From an uncultured Kiritimatiellota bacterium (lineage in GTDB: Bacteria > Verrucomicrobiota > Kiritimatiellia > RFP12 > DVOR01): a stretch of 34,084 bases of DNA. Below are positions 1 through 9,817 of this stretch, one piece after another. A model generated the notes under the pieces. The model searched no databases. It worked only from the letters and a program-made list of their open reading frames with translations, and was not told where the DNA came from. Every line of letters begins with the position of its first letter. Positions within the stretch are counted from its first letter, which is position 1. The stretch spans positions 1 through 34,084 of the forward strand of contig CALXSF010000019.1 of assembly GCA_944391055.1 (NCBI GenBank). Reading direction: 5' to 3'. Made by a program: the position numbers and the translations under genes.

Positions 1-48
1 CACCAACAGGCCGATCACCCACAGCAAAGCCTGGGTGCCCTCGCTCAT
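1..48 (-). CDS. Start of an unidentified small membrane protein (runs off the window)
   Basis: An ATG at 48-46 on the minus strand opens a frame of 16 codons that leaves the window. The visible residues are MSEGTQALLWVIGLLV, which looks like the first turns of a membrane helix. It starts 14 bases after the stop of the winged-helix-like gene, so the two are probably one transcript. The Shine-Dalgarno sequence is poor (GGGCGG). The family cannot be named from 16 residues. Confidence 0.4.
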   Translation of the reverse strand, partial: MSEGTQALLWVIGLLV

Positions 49-62
49 GCCGCCCGCGTCGA

Positions 63-320
63 TCACAACGCCCCCAAGGCCAGGCGGCCGCGTTCCGTGA
101 GCACAAAGCGCGGGACGTCCGTCAGCGGGTCCTCAAAACGCTCCGCCCAGCCCTTCGACAGCAACGTGCGCAGCAGCGCCCGCCGCTCGAGCGTCGACAA
201 AAGCGTCTCCGAAAACGTCCCCGCCTGCTCGCACAAGGCACCCTCCGACAAACCCGCCCCGCCCGCGCCTTCCAGCGCACGCAGGGCTCCTCTCACAATC
301 GTAGTCTCTCTCGGCGTCAT
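63..320 (-). CDS. Small winged-helix-like protein, unidentified
   Basis: This 85-residue protein starts at ATG 320-318, chosen because AAAGGAG lies seven bases upstream; the frame is open to 359 but lacks a ribosome site there. The sequence has helix-helix spacing followed by RFVLTERGRLAL near the C terminus, the usual end of a winged-helix domain whose wing carries an L-T-x-x-G motif. There is no signal peptide or membrane segment. The order of a small winged-helix gene followed by a small membrane protein resembles gene pairs in Mu-like phages, but nothing else phage-like is present, so I do not assign it. A DNA-binding role is inferred from fold impression only. Confidence 0.6.
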   Translation of the reverse strand: MTPRETTIVRGALRALEGAGGAGLSEGALCEQAGTFSETLLSTLERRALLRTLLSKGWAERFEDPLTDVPRFVLTERGRLALGAL

Positions 321-540
321 CACGACACTCCTTTCCGGTGAATGACGCCAGTATCCCACCTTTCCCCGCCCCCGCCAAGGCCAACTCCCGCAACTCCCGC
401 AACTTTCTCAAATCTTTGATAAACGCCCCATTTCCCGCCTTCCCATTCTCATTTCCCCCTCCGCCCCAAAATCCCCACAAGTCCTTCCAATTCCGCCCTC
501 TTCCGCCCCATTCCCCATTCTCGCCGCCCTCGCGCCTGCC
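321..540. other. Pyrimidine-rich stretch without a convincing gene
   Basis: The + strand here is C/T-rich and lower in G than the flanks, with a short tandem repeat CAACTCCCG (381-398) and repeated CCCATTCTC-like words. The minus strand is correspondingly G-rich, with runs that could form G-quadruplexes. No reading frame has the third-position G+C bias of the neighbouring genes until about 520. This is the 5' region of the metallophosphoesterase gene, but I see no ribosome site or good promoter in it. Confidence 0.5.
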
Positions 541-786
541 CGCCAGCCCCCCACCGCACAGATCGTCGGGGCCGACGCCCTCGCCATTTGCTGGCGCACC
601 CACGGCCCCTCCGCCGGGAGCGTCCGCTGGACGCAGGATCCCGCCCTGCCCGAGGCGCGCTGGGCCACCGCCCGCCGCGCGGAGGACGGCCTGGCCGCCT
701 CCAACCGCCCCGACCACCTCGTCGTCCTCCACGGCGTCGACTTCGCCAAGCCGCTCCGCTTCCGGGCGCGGGCCGTCGCCACGCGG

Positions 787-1605
787 ATGGATCCGTGGTG
801 GACGCACTTCGGGGAGACCGTCGAGGGCGACGTCGTGGAGATCCCGCCCCTCGTCGGGGAGGACGGTTCGCTCGCCTTTGCCATCCTCAACGACCTGCAC
901 GGCGACGCCGGGCTCATCCCCCGCCTGCTCGCCCTGCCCGAGGTCGCCGCCGCGAAGCCCGCCTTCGTGGCCCTGCTCGGCGACTGCGCCGGCAACGTCC
1001 CCGGGCCCGAAGGCCTCCGCGACGCGCTGCTCGGGCCGATGGCCGCGCTCACCGCGCGCGGCCTCCCCCTCCTTTTCCTGCGCGGCAACCATGAGTACCG
1101 CGGCGTGATGGCCCGCCGCCTCCGCGAGGCCTTCCAGCCCTTCGCCACCACCGACGCCTATTACGGGGCCTTCGACCTCGGCCCCCTGCGCCTGCTGCTG
1201 CTCGACTGCGGCGAGGACAAGCCCGACGGCCACCGCGAGTATTGCGGGCTCCTCGACTGCGAGCCGTATCTGGGGGAAGAGGCCGCCTGGCTCCGGCGCG
1301 AGGTCGCCTCCGACGCCTGGAAGGCCGCCAAGCGCCGTCTTGCCCTCCTCCACATCCCGCCCGAGAGCGGCGACGCGCGGGCGGACGCCTGGCACGGCCC
1401 CGCCCGCCTGCGCCGCCTCATCGCCCCCACCCTCCGCGACGCAGGACTCGACGCGATGGTCTGCGCCCACACCCACCGCGCCGACTTCCGGCCGCCCAGC
1501 GCGCTCTGCCCCTATCCCGTCCACATCGGCGGCGGCCCGAAGGCCCCCACCGTCACCCTCGTCCGGGCCGACGCGGGGGGCGTCTCGGTGCGCCAGGTGC
1601 GGTGA
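787..1605 (+). CDS. Metallophosphoesterase, purple acid phosphatase-like; true start unclear
   Basis: This is a calcineurin-like metallophosphoesterase. From ATG 787 it has 272 residues with the metal-binding motifs in order: NDLHGD (D-x-H), LLGDCAGN (GD), RGNHEYRG (GNHE) and CAHTHRADF near the C terminus (the G/A-H-x-H block). Hydrolysis of phosphomonoesters or diesters follows from the family; the substrate is unknown. The frame is open back to a stop at 343-345. From about 541 it encodes what looks like the N-terminal beta domain of purple acid phosphatases (for example IVGADALAICWRT), with normal G/C third positions, yet no ATG, GTG or TTG occurs in frame before 787. So 787 is only the first usable start codon, and about 80 residues of real-looking domain lie upstream. 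It ends 10 bases from the convergent TadG-like gene. Confidence 0.75.
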   Translation: MDPWWTHFGETVEGDVVEIPPLVGEDGSLAFAILNDLHGDAGLIPRLLALPEVAAAKPAFVALLGDCAGNVPGPEGLRDALLGPMAALTARGLPLLFLRGNHEYRGVMARRLREAFQPFATTDAYYGAFDLGPLRLLLLDCGEDKPDGHREYCGLLDCEPYLGEEAAWLRREVASDAWKAAKRRLALLHIPPESGDARADAWHGPARLRRLIAPTLRDAGLDAMVCAHTHRADFRPPSALCPYPVHIGGGPKAPTVTLVRADAGGVSVRQVR

Positions 1606-1615
1606 GCCGGGCGCC

Positions 1616-2938
1616 TCAGTGACCGTAGGAGGCGCCGCCGGAGGAGCTGGAGCCGCCGGGGCGGGGGCGGCGGCAGGTGTGGCCGTTGCGCTCCAGCCAG
1701 CGGATCGCGCGGGCGCGCCAGCCGGGGTTGTCCCAGGTGCGCAGGGCGGAGCAGTAGCGGCAGGCGCCGTCGGCGAAGCCGCTGCGCGCGTAGTCGGGCA
1801 CGTGGAAGCGGAGGTGGCGCAGCCAGGCCACGTCGAAGCCGCGGATGCCGACGTCCGCCGCGTCGACGGGGATGAGGCGCACGTCGTCGAAGCCGCCGAG
1901 GACGAGGCCGTGCGCGGTGGGGTTCTCCCCCGCCACGCTGCCGAAGGCCTTGGCGGCGGCCAGCCAGGTGGAGTCGTCGCGGCTGACGCTGATGGCGGCG
2001 CTGGCGCCGAAGTAGTCGTATTCCTCGCGCAGCTCGCCCTCGATTGGGAGGTTGCCGGGGCGCATGGCCTCCCACGCGCCCCAGCGGCCGGGGTCGTAGA
2101 CGCTCCAGCGGACGGTGGCGGCGCGTTCCTCGACGGGGGGGCTCCAGGGCTCGTCGGGCGGGGGCGGGGGGAGGATCGGGTGGCCGAGGTCGGCGAGCTG
2201 GGCGTTCATCGCGGCCTCGCGGCCCTCGGCGGTGAGGAGGCCGTCGAGGGTGGCCTCGAGGGCGCCGAGGCGGAGGCCGAGGAAGGGCTCGGTGCTGAGG
2301 TCGGGCACGGCGCCGAAGTCGCGGTGGTTCGTGTAGCGCTGGAGGAAGGGATAGGCGTTGAACCAGAACCAACACCAGTCGTCGGCGAGGATTGCCTCGT
2401 AGAAATCCTGGTTGACGAGGAGGTTGGGGTGCTCGGAGTCCTCGTAGATGGGGCTGGCGGGGAAGGCGCGCAGGGGTTTGGCGGCGGCGATGCGCACCAT
2501 CGCGCGGAAGTCCTCGTCGGCGCCGGGGTAGAAGTCGCGGAAGACGGCCTCGTCGGCGAGCTCGCGCAGGAAGGCGTCGGCGCCCTCCAGCTCGTCCATG
2601 CCGTTGGCCTCGGCGACGGCGTCGGCGGCGAGGAGGCCGAGGACGGGCGCGGTGAGCTGGACGCGCTGGCGCAGCTCGTGGAGGGCGGCGGCGGCCTCGA
2701 GGTTCTGGCGGTCGTCGGCGAGCATGTAGGCCTGGATGAGGTTGAGCTCGCCGACGAGGTTGAGGCCGGCGGCCTGCCAGCGGGCGGCGGCGAGGGCGGC
2801 GGCGTCGCCGCCGTCGCGGGCGCGGAGGCGGCGGAGGGCGTAGGCGCGGATGTCGGTGACCCAGAGGGCGAGGGCGGCGAGCGCCACCAGCACCGCCAGC
2901 AGCAGCACCACCGCCTGACCCGCGCGCGCCCGTCCCAT
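1616..2938 (-). CDS. TadG/TadE-like membrane-anchored pseudopilin, large
   Basis: This protein of about 440 residues has one N-terminal hydrophobic segment (AVVLLLAVLVALAALALWV) right after an RARAGQ motif, as in TadE/TadG-type prepilins, followed by a long soluble region. It lacks the Glu at +5 of Flp pilins. I recognise no domain in the remainder, which contains a WxWFWFN aromatic patch, a proline run (PPPPPDEPW) and a Gly/Ser-rich tail. ATG 2938 has GAGGG just upstream; a GTG six bases earlier (2944) is also possible and would sit two bases after the previous stop. It is the last gene of the four-gene pilin cluster. TadG-like is an inference from anchor, size and context. Confidence 0.65.
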   Translation of the reverse strand: MGRARAGQAVVLLLAVLVALAALALWVTDIRAYALRRLRARDGGDAAALAAARWQAAGLNLVGELNLIQAYMLADDRQNLEAAAALHELRQRVQLTAPVLGLLAADAVAEANGMDELEGADAFLRELADEAVFRDFYPGADEDFRAMVRIAAAKPLRAFPASPIYEDSEHPNLLVNQDFYEAILADDWCWFWFNAYPFLQRYTNHRDFGAVPDLSTEPFLGLRLGALEATLDGLLTAEGREAAMNAQLADLGHPILPPPPPDEPWSPPVEERAATVRWSVYDPGRWGAWEAMRPGNLPIEGELREEYDYFGASAAISVSRDDSTWLAAAKAFGSVAGENPTAHGLVLGGFDDVRLIPVDAADVGIRGFDVAWLRHLRFHVPDYARSGFADGACRYCSALRTWDNPGWRARAIRWLERNGHTCRRPRPGGSSSSGGASYGH

Positions 2939-2946
2939 GGCCACCC

Positions 2947-3486
2947 TCAGCGCCTCAGGTAGAGCTCCGCGTGGTCCTCGACGGCCCAGCGCGCGCGGAG
3001 GGTCCGCTCGTCGGCGGCGGGGACCACGCCGAAGAGGGCGCCGAGGCGCCAGGGCAGGCCGACGGGCAGGTCGAAGGCGACCTCCGCCTCGGTGCGGCCG
3101 TCGGAGCGGCGGACGTCGTGGCGGAGGCCCTCCCAGCGCTCGTAGTCGAGGATGCCGTCAGCCTCCGCCCAATCCTGCGCCTGGAGGTAAGTGCGCACGA
3201 GGGCGAGCTCGCCGGCGGCGCCGGCGACGCCGCGGCCGTCATCCCCGGGCACGAGACGGCGCCCGGAGATGGGGATCATGCCCACGCGCATGGACTTGGC
3301 GCGGTGGAAGTCGTTGAAGCCCACGGCGTCGGCGCGGGCGGCGTTGGCGGCGGCGTTGTCGAGCAGCAGGCGCGCGACCAGGCCCATGGCGAAGTCCTGG
3401 AAGAAAAGGAAGGCCGCCACCGCCAGCAGCACCACGAGGAGGCTTTCGACGATGGCCTGGCCGCGCCGCGCCCGGCGGCCCCTCAC
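2947..3486 (-). CDS. TadE-like pseudopilin
   Basis: This 179-residue protein opens with a short Arg-rich leader, the prepilin-like motif RRGQAIVES and a hydrophobic helix (LLVVLLAVAAFLFF), then a soluble domain. Residues GQAIVE fit the TadE/Flp processing site with Glu at +5 but without the following Tyr. TadE-type minor pilins are processed by TadV-like peptidases and assemble with Flp pili. The GTG start (3486-3484) overlaps the TGA of the upstream Flp gene, a GTGA junction that suggests translational coupling. No secretion ATPase, secretin or peptidase gene lies nearby. Confidence 0.75.
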   Translation of the reverse strand: MRGRRARRGQAIVESLLVVLLAVAAFLFFQDFAMGLVARLLLDNAAANAARADAVGFNDFHRAKSMRVGMIPISGRRLVPGDDGRGVAGAAGELALVRTYLQAQDWAEADGILDYERWEGLRHDVRRSDGRTEAEVAFDLPVGLPWRLGALFGVVPAADERTLRARWAVEDHAELYLRR

Positions 3487-3722
3487 AGATTGCCGCCCTC
3501 GTCGAGGCGGCGGAGGGTCTCGGTGCCGTCGTCGAGGTTCTGGTAGGCGTCCTGTGCCTCCGCGCCGACCTCCTCGTCGATGGCCGAGGTGGCGCCGGAG
3601 AACTTCTTGGCGATCGCCTTGCCGAAGAAGCCGACGAGGGCCAGGAGGGTGATGGCGATGAGCACGACGATGATGATGTACTCCACCATCGTCTGACCTT
3701 TGCGGCGGTTGGGCAAGCGCAT
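3483..3722 (-). CDS. Flp-family type IVb pilin
   Basis: A 79-residue protein starting MRLPNRRKGQTMVEY, followed by a hydrophobic helix (IIIVVLIAITLLALVGFF) and a short polar tail. The site G|QTMVEY, with Glu at +5 and Tyr at +6, is the classic Flp prepilin motif. Flp pilins form tight-adherence pili on the cell surface. The start is supported by AAAGGAG a few bases upstream. It is second in the cluster, 15 bases after the 47-residue Flp-like gene, and its stop overlaps the TadE-like start. Confidence 0.85.
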   Translation of the reverse strand: MRLPNRRKGQTMVEYIIIVVLIAITLLALVGFFGKAIAKKFSGATSAIDEEVGAEAQDAYQNLDDGTETLRRLDEGGNL

Positions 3723-3737
3723 GGCACGCTCCTTTCC

Positions 3738-3881
3738 TTAGGGATAATCCGACCCGAGCAGCGCCGCGGTGCGCGCCGACTGCGCCCGCACCGCCCGCAC
3801 CACCAGCCCGGCCGCCGCCGCCGCCCCCAGCAGCAGCACCAGCACCAGCACGTACTCCACCAACGTCTGCCCGCGTCTCAT
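3738..3881 (-). CDS. Tiny Flp-like pilin, 47 residues
   Basis: A 47-codon gene read on the minus strand from ATG 3881-3879 to TAA 3740-3738. The protein starts MRRGQTLVEYVLVLVLLLGA, then an alanine-rich stretch and a short tail ending LLGSDYP. It has the full Flp site (G|QTLVEY) and membrane helix but almost no C-terminal domain. It is the first gene of the pilin cluster and lies directly behind a TGCTATAAT promoter whose expected start point is the ATG itself. Its shortness means gene callers could miss it. Being a real pilin is inferred from motif, position and promoter. Confidence 0.75.
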   Translation of the reverse strand: MRRGQTLVEYVLVLVLLLGAAAAAGLVVRAVRAQSARTAALLGSDYP

Positions 3882-3887
3882 AGGCAC

Positions 3888-3896
3888 ATTATAGCA
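3888..3896 (-). promoter_or_regulatory. Extended -10 promoter of the pilin cluster
   Basis: Minus-strand TGC-TATAAT, a perfect extended -10 element. Exactly six bases separate it from the ATG at 3881, so transcription should begin on or next to the start codon, giving a leaderless mRNA. No clear -35 element is visible, as expected for extended -10 promoters. Confidence 0.7.
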
Positions 3897-3926
3897 CAGA
3901 GGCCGAAGGGGCGCGCGCGGGGACGA

Positions 3927-3954
3927 AGAAAGGCCGCCCCGGGGAGGGGCGGCC
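3927..3954 (-). terminator. Intrinsic terminator after phoR
   Basis: A 9-bp stem GGCCGCCCC/GGGGCGGCC with a 5-base loop lies just beyond the phoR stop; on the minus strand it is followed by TTTCTTC. It would end the pst-pho transcript before the pilin cluster promoter. Confidence 0.7.
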
Positions 3955-3971
3955 CTGGCGGGCGCGGCGCC

Positions 3972-5735
<1,764 letters not shown>

Positions 5736-5741
5736 GGCTGT

Positions 5742-5783
5742 GGGCGGGGTTGGGGGGAGGGTGGGTCGGGGGAGGGGGAGGGG
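5742..5783 (+). other. G-run tract (potential G-quadruplex) in the phoB-phoR gap
   Basis: The + strand, which is the template for the operon, carries successive G runs of 3, 4, 6, 3, 3, 5, 5 and 4 separated by one to three bases. Four or more G3 runs with short loops meet the usual G-quadruplex pattern. The mRNA is correspondingly a C/T tract directly before the phoR start. Confidence 0.6.
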
Positions 5784-5786
5784 CGC

Positions 5787-6464
5787 TCAGCCCCTCATGC
5801 GGTAGCCGACGCCGCGGACGGTCTCGAGGCGTTCGCCGAAGGCGCCGAGCTTGCGGCGGAGGTTGACGATCTGGACGTCGACGGCGCGGTCGGTGACGGG
5901 GTAGTCCTCGCCCTTGGTGCGGGCGACGATCTGGCCGCGGGTGTAGACGTGGCCGGGGCGGGAGCAGAGGAGGGCCAGGAGGTCGAACTCGCCGCAGGTG
6001 AGGGCGATCTCCTGGCCGGCGAGGGTGGCGCGGCGCTGGCCGGGGATGAGGGTGAGGGCGAGGTAACGGATGGTCTCCTCGGCGGGCTCCTCCTCGCCGC
6101 GGCGGAGGATGGCGCGGATGCGGGCGATGAGGACCTTGTTGGAGAAGGGCTTGGTGACGTAGTCGGCGGCGCCCATCTCGAGGCCGAGGACGATGTCGCC
6201 CTCCTCGCTCTTGGCCGTGAGCATGATGACGGGGATGGGGGCGAGGGCGGGGTCGGCCTTGAGGCGGCGGAGGAGGCCGAGGCCGTCGAGGCCGGGGAGC
6301 ATCCAGTCCAGGAGGATGAGGTCGGGGGGGGAGGCCTTGGCCTTGGCGAGGGCCTGGAGGCCGTCCTCGGCCTCGTCGCAGACGAAGCCGGCGGCGGTGA
6401 GGTTGATGCGGATGAGGTCGCGGATGGCTTCCTCGTCCTCGACGATGAGGATCATGTTTCCCAT
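5787..6464 (-). CDS. phoB: Phosphate regulon response regulator PhoB
   Basis: OmpR/PhoB-class response regulator of 225 residues. The receiver domain shows the acidic pair in VEDEEA, phospho-acceptor Asp53 in LLDWMLPG, Thr83 (MLTAKS) and Lys105 (VTKPF). The C-terminal winged helix begins about residue 130 and includes LTCGEFDLLALL, the recognition-helix region VDVQIVNLRRKLG and the usual end VRGVGYRM. Start ATG 6464; an internal ATG nine bases later (6455) is equally possible. It lies between phoU and phoR, and with PhoR forms the two-component system expected to act at the repeats upstream of pstS. Confidence 0.93.
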   Translation of the reverse strand: MGNMILIVEDEEAIRDLIRINLTAAGFVCDEAEDGLQALAKAKASPPDLILLDWMLPGLDGLGLLRRLKADPALAPIPVIMLTAKSEEGDIVLGLEMGAADYVTKPFSNKVLIARIRAILRRGEEEPAEETIRYLALTLIPGQRRATLAGQEIALTCGEFDLLALLCSRPGHVYTRGQIVARTKGEDYPVTDRAVDVQIVNLRRKLGAFGERLETVRGVGYRMRG

Positions 6465-6492
6465 GGTGCTGCTGCCTGTGGAGGGGGGAGGG

Positions 6493-7161
6493 TCATTGGG
6501 CAAGGCGCTTCTGGTGGCGGACGATCTGGCCTTCCTCGAGGTAGATGACGTCCTCGCAGATGTTGGTGGCGATGTCGGCGATGCGCTCGACGCAGTGGGA
6601 GATGGTGACGCAGTCGAGGAGGTAGCCGGCCTGGGCGGGGTGTTGGGGGAGGCGCTCGCGGGCGGCGGCGTAGCAGGCGGCGTTGAGGGCGTCGACGGCG
6701 TCGTCCTCGAGGATGATGGCGCGGGCCTGGTCGGGGCGGTGGCAGACGAAGGCGTCGAGGGCGCCGCGGAGCATCTTGTGGGCGCGCTCGACGATGGGGG
6801 CGAAGTCGAAGCGGCACTCGGCGGGGGCGGGGGCGGCGGCCATGTCGATGGCGCGGGCGGCGATGTTGGAGGCCAGGTCGGCGACGCGCTCGAGCTCGCC
6901 GTTGACCTTGAGGATGGTGACGATGAGGCGGAGGTCGCCGGCGACGGGCTGGTAGAGGGCCATGAGCTTGAGGCACTCCTCCTCGATGGTGACCTCCTCG
7001 GCGTCGATGGCCGAGTCGGCGGTGATGACGGCGCGGGCCTCGTCGGGGGAGGCGCCGTCGACGGCGCGGATGGCGCGCACGAGGGCGCGGTCGGCGGCGG
7101 TGGCGAGGTCAAGCAGGCGCTGCTTGAGGGACTCGATCTCGAAGGTGAAACGGTCGCGCAT
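6493..7161 (-). CDS. phoU: Phosphate transport regulator PhoU
   Basis: A 222-residue all-helical PhoU protein made of two three-helix bundles, with the conserved acidic metal-binding segments (for example RVADLASNIAARA and RIADIATNICEDVIY). PhoU links the Pst transporter to PhoR and keeps the regulon off when phosphate is plentiful. The start is supported by AAAGGA about ten bases upstream. The gene follows pstB by 30 bases and precedes phoB by 28 bases. Length is normal for the family. Confidence 0.94.
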   Translation of the reverse strand: MRDRFTFEIESLKQRLLDLATAADRALVRAIRAVDGASPDEARAVITADSAIDAEEVTIEEECLKLMALYQPVAGDLRLIVTILKVNGELERVADLASNIAARAIDMAAAPAPAECRFDFAPIVERAHKMLRGALDAFVCHRPDQARAIILEDDAVDALNAACYAAARERLPQHPAQAGYLLDCVTISHCVERIADIATNICEDVIYLEEGQIVRHQKRLAQ

Positions 7162-7191
7162 GGCAGGGGTTCCTTTCTGTGGGCAATTATA

Positions 7192-7968
7192 TCAACCGAA
7201 GCGTCCGGTGATGTATTCCTCGGTCTTCTTCTCTTTGGGGGCGGTGAAGATCTGCTTGGTGGGGCCGACCTCGACGATGCGGCCTTTGTAGAAGAAGGCG
7301 GTGCGGTCGCTGATGCGGGCGGCCTGCTGCATGTTGTGGGTGACGATGACGATGGTGAAGCGCTCGCGCAGGCGCAGGACGAGGTCCTCGATCTTGAGCG
7401 TGGCCACCGGGTCGATGGCGCTGGTGGGCTCGTCCATGAGCAGCACCTCGGGCTCGGCGGCGATGGCGCGGGCGATGCAGAGGCGCTGCTGCTGGCCGCC
7501 GGAGAGGGCGAGGCCGGACTTGCGCAGCTGGTCCTTCACCTCGTCCCACAGGCTGGCGCCCTGGAGGGCGGCCTCGACGCGCTCGGCGATCTCCTTGTGG
7601 CTGAGGCGGAAGTGGAGGCGCAGGGGGTAGGCCACGTTGTCGAAGACGCTCATGGGGAAGGGCGTGGGCTTCTGGAAGATCATGCCGACGCGGCGGCGGA
7701 GGGTAAGCAGGTCGGTCTTGGGGTCGAGGATGTTCTCGCCGTCGAGGAGCACCTCGCCCTCGGCGCGCTGGCCGCGGTGGAGGGAGTAGATGCGGTTGTA
7801 GGTGCGCAGGTGGGTGGACTTGCCGCAGCCGGAGGGGCCGATGACGGCGGTGATCTGGCGCTCGGGGATGTCGAGGTCGTTGTCGAAGAGCGCCTGGTGG
7901 CCGCCCTCGTAGAAGAAGGAGAGCTTGCGGGCGCGGATCTTGAGCTTGGGTTCCTGGGTGTTGTCCAT
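7192..7968 (-). CDS. pstB: Phosphate ABC transporter ATP-binding protein PstB
   Basis: ABC ATPase of 258 residues with Walker [10 protein letters not shown] (about 44-52), the PstB-typical LRTYNRIY just after it, signature [14 protein letters not shown] and Walker [16 protein letters not shown], then the switch histidine in VTHN. It energises phosphate import through PstA and PstC. The ATG at 7968 was chosen because AAGGA, inside the end of pstA, lies at normal spacing; the pstA stop is five bases upstream. The frame is open further upstream, but that part overlaps pstA and is not needed. Confidence 0.95.
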   Translation of the reverse strand: MDNTQEPKLKIRARKLSFFYEGGHQALFDNDLDIPERQITAVIGPSGCGKSTHLRTYNRIYSLHRGQRAEGEVLLDGENILDPKTDLLTLRRRVGMIFQKPTPFPMSVFDNVAYPLRLHFRLSHKEIAERVEAALQGASLWDEVKDQLRKSGLALSGGQQQRLCIARAIAAEPEVLLMDEPTSAIDPVATLKIEDLVLRLRERFTIVIVTHNMQQAARISDRTAFFYKGRIVEVGPTKQIFTAPKEKKTEEYITGRFG

Positions 7969-7973
7969 GGGGT

Positions 7974-8900
7974 TCAGTCCTTCTTGTCGCGGAAGGCGAC
8001 GCGGGCGATGACGTTGACGGAGAGGACGAGGACGGCGATGACGAGCGAGGCGCCCCAGCCGGCGGTCTGCAGATCCTCGAAGTTGGACATGCCGTAGTCG
8101 TTGATGAGCACGGGGATGTTGGCGGTGGGGCCGGTGAAGAAGGCGGTGGGCCACGTCTTCGCGAACTGGGCGGTGAAGAGCAGCGGCGCCGTCTCGCCCG
8201 AGACGCGGGCGACGGCCAGGAGCACGCCGGTGACCATGCCGTTGCGGGCGGCGCGGCAGATGATCTGCAGCGTCACGCGGCAGCGGGTCAGCCCCAGGGC
8301 CAGGCCGGACTCGCGCAGGGTGTCGGGCACCATCATGAGCATGTCCTCGGTGGTGCGCATGACCACGGGGAACATGAGGATGGCCAGGGCCACCGAGCCG
8401 GCGAGGCCGGAGTTGGCGCCCATCGGCACCACCAGGATCATGTAGACGAAGAGGCCGACGACGATCGAGGGCATCCCCATCATCACGTTGGCGCTGAAGC
8501 GCAGCGCGTCGGCCAGGCGCGACTTCTTGCCGAACTCGGCCAGCCAGATGCCCGCGCAGATGGCCGGCGGCACCGCGATGACCGCCGCGAAGAGCGTGAT
8601 GCAGAGCGTGCCGGCGAGCGCGTTGCCGATGCCGCCCTTGAAGCCGTGCGGGGCCGAGAGGGTGGTCAGGAAATCCCAGCTGAGCGCCTCGGAGCCGCGC
8701 AGCAGGATGGTGGCGAGGATCCAGAGCATCACGCCCACGGCCAGCGCCAGCGCCAGGACGGAGAAGCCCTGGACAAGGTTGTCCTGCAGCTTGCGCCAGA
8801 AGAGCGGGCGGTAGGGCGGGCGGCCGAGGCTCGCGAGGCTCGGCGCGCCCTGCGGGGCGGCGGGCCGCTCGGCGACGGCGGGTTTGGCGATCGTTTCCAT
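7974..8900 (-). CDS. pstA: Phosphate ABC transporter permease PstA
   Basis: Inner-membrane permease of 308 residues with an N-terminal cytoplasmic tail of about 40 residues, then six hydrophobic segments. The ABC-permease coupling region is seen in [28 protein letters not shown], typical of PstA. It pairs with PstC to form the phosphate channel. ATG 8900 lies one base after the pstC stop, with GGGGAG upstream inside pstC, so translation is probably coupled. Length is typical for the family. Confidence 0.94.
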   Translation of the reverse strand: METIAKPAVAERPAAPQGAPSLASLGRPPYRPLFWRKLQDNLVQGFSVLALALAVGVMLWILATILLRGSEALSWDFLTTLSAPHGFKGGIGNALAGTLCITLFAAVIAVPPAICAGIWLAEFGKKSRLADALRFSANVMMGMPSIVVGLFVYMILVVPMGANSGLAGSVALAILMFPVVMRTTEDMLMMVPDTLRESGLALGLTRCRVTLQIICRAARNGMVTGVLLAVARVSGETAPLLFTAQFAKTWPTAFFTGPTANIPVLINDYGMSNFEDLQTAGWGASLVIAVLVLSVNVIARVAFRDKKD

Positions 8901-8901
8901 G

Positions 8902-9789
8902 TCATTTCTCCCCGCGTTTGGCGCTTGTCATGCGCAGGTAATACTGCGCCAGCACCTGGATGGCGAAGGCCATGACCAGGAGGATGAGGCCCAGCGCGAA
9001 GAGCGCGCTGCGCTGGACGCCCTCGGCCTCGGCGAAGTTGTTGGCCAGGGTGGCGGCGATGGTGGTGCAGCCGTCGAGGAGCCCGGTGGGCGCCTTCATG
9101 ATGTTGCCGGCCACGAAGAGCACGGCCATCGTCTCGCCCAAGGCGCGCCCCAGGCCGATGAAGATGCCGCCGAGCAGGCCGCGGATGCCGTAGCGCATGA
9201 GGATGTCGCGCGCCGTCTCCCAGCGCGTGCAGCCGACGCCGAAGGCCGACTCGCGCAGCATCGGCGGGGTCATCCGCAGCACGTCGCGCATCACCGCGCA
9301 GATGTAGGGGAGGATCATCAGCGCCAGGATGAGGCTGGCGGTCAGCAGGCCGATGCCGCCATACTCGTTGTCCACGCCCAGGCGCGTCCACAGCCCGTCC
9401 ATCAGCGGCACGAGCACGAAGAGGCCCCACATGCCGTAGATGATCGAGGGGATGGCCGCCAGCAGATCCACCGCCTGCCCCAGCACGCGCGAGAGCCACG
9501 GCGGGGCGTCCACGATGAACAGGGCGGAGACGAAGGCCAGCGGCAGCGCGATGACCAGCGCGATGACCGTGGTCGCGACGGTGCCGGCGATGGCCGGGAA
9601 CGCGCCGTAGAGGTTGCGCACCGGGTCCCACTCCGAGGAGACGAAGAACCCGAGGCCGAAGCGCGCCCATGCGTCGCCCGAGGCGAACGCAAGCTGCACG
9701 AAGAAGGCGACCATCAGCAGCCCGCACAGCGCCGCGCACAGCATGCACAGCCAGCGGAAGACCGGGTCACTCCAAGCGGAAGCTCTCAT
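8902..9789 (-). CDS. pstC: Phosphate ABC transporter permease PstC
   Basis: Permease of about 295 residues with six hydrophobic segments and the EAA-like loop ESAFGVGCTRWETARDILMRYGIRG. Start chosen at ATG 9789 (MRASAWSDPVFRW). The frame also opens at GTG 9855, overlapping the pstS stop, but that adds 22 Pro/Arg-rich residues encoded by the intergenic hairpin and looks untranslated. No clear Shine-Dalgarno sequence precedes 9789; the leader is C-rich. It partners PstA. Confidence 0.92.
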   Translation of the reverse strand: MRASAWSDPVFRWLCMLCAALCGLLMVAFFVQLAFASGDAWARFGLGFFVSSEWDPVRNLYGAFPAIAGTVATTVIALVIALPLAFVSALFIVDAPPWLSRVLGQAVDLLAAIPSIIYGMWGLFVLVPLMDGLWTRLGVDNEYGGIGLLTASLILALMILPYICAVMRDVLRMTPPMLRESAFGVGCTRWETARDILMRYGIRGLLGGIFIGLGRALGETMAVLFVAGNIMKAPTGLLDGCTTIAATLANNFAEAEGVQRSALFALGLILLVMAFAIQVLAQYYLRMTSAKRGEK

Positions 9790-9817
9790 AAGCGATCTTG
9801 GGGGAGGTTGGCGGGGC

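Noticed and set aside
1..320. Edge of a Mu-like prophage
   Set aside because: The small winged-helix gene followed by a small membrane protein is reminiscent of one, but there is no phage structural gene, att site or further evidence in the window.
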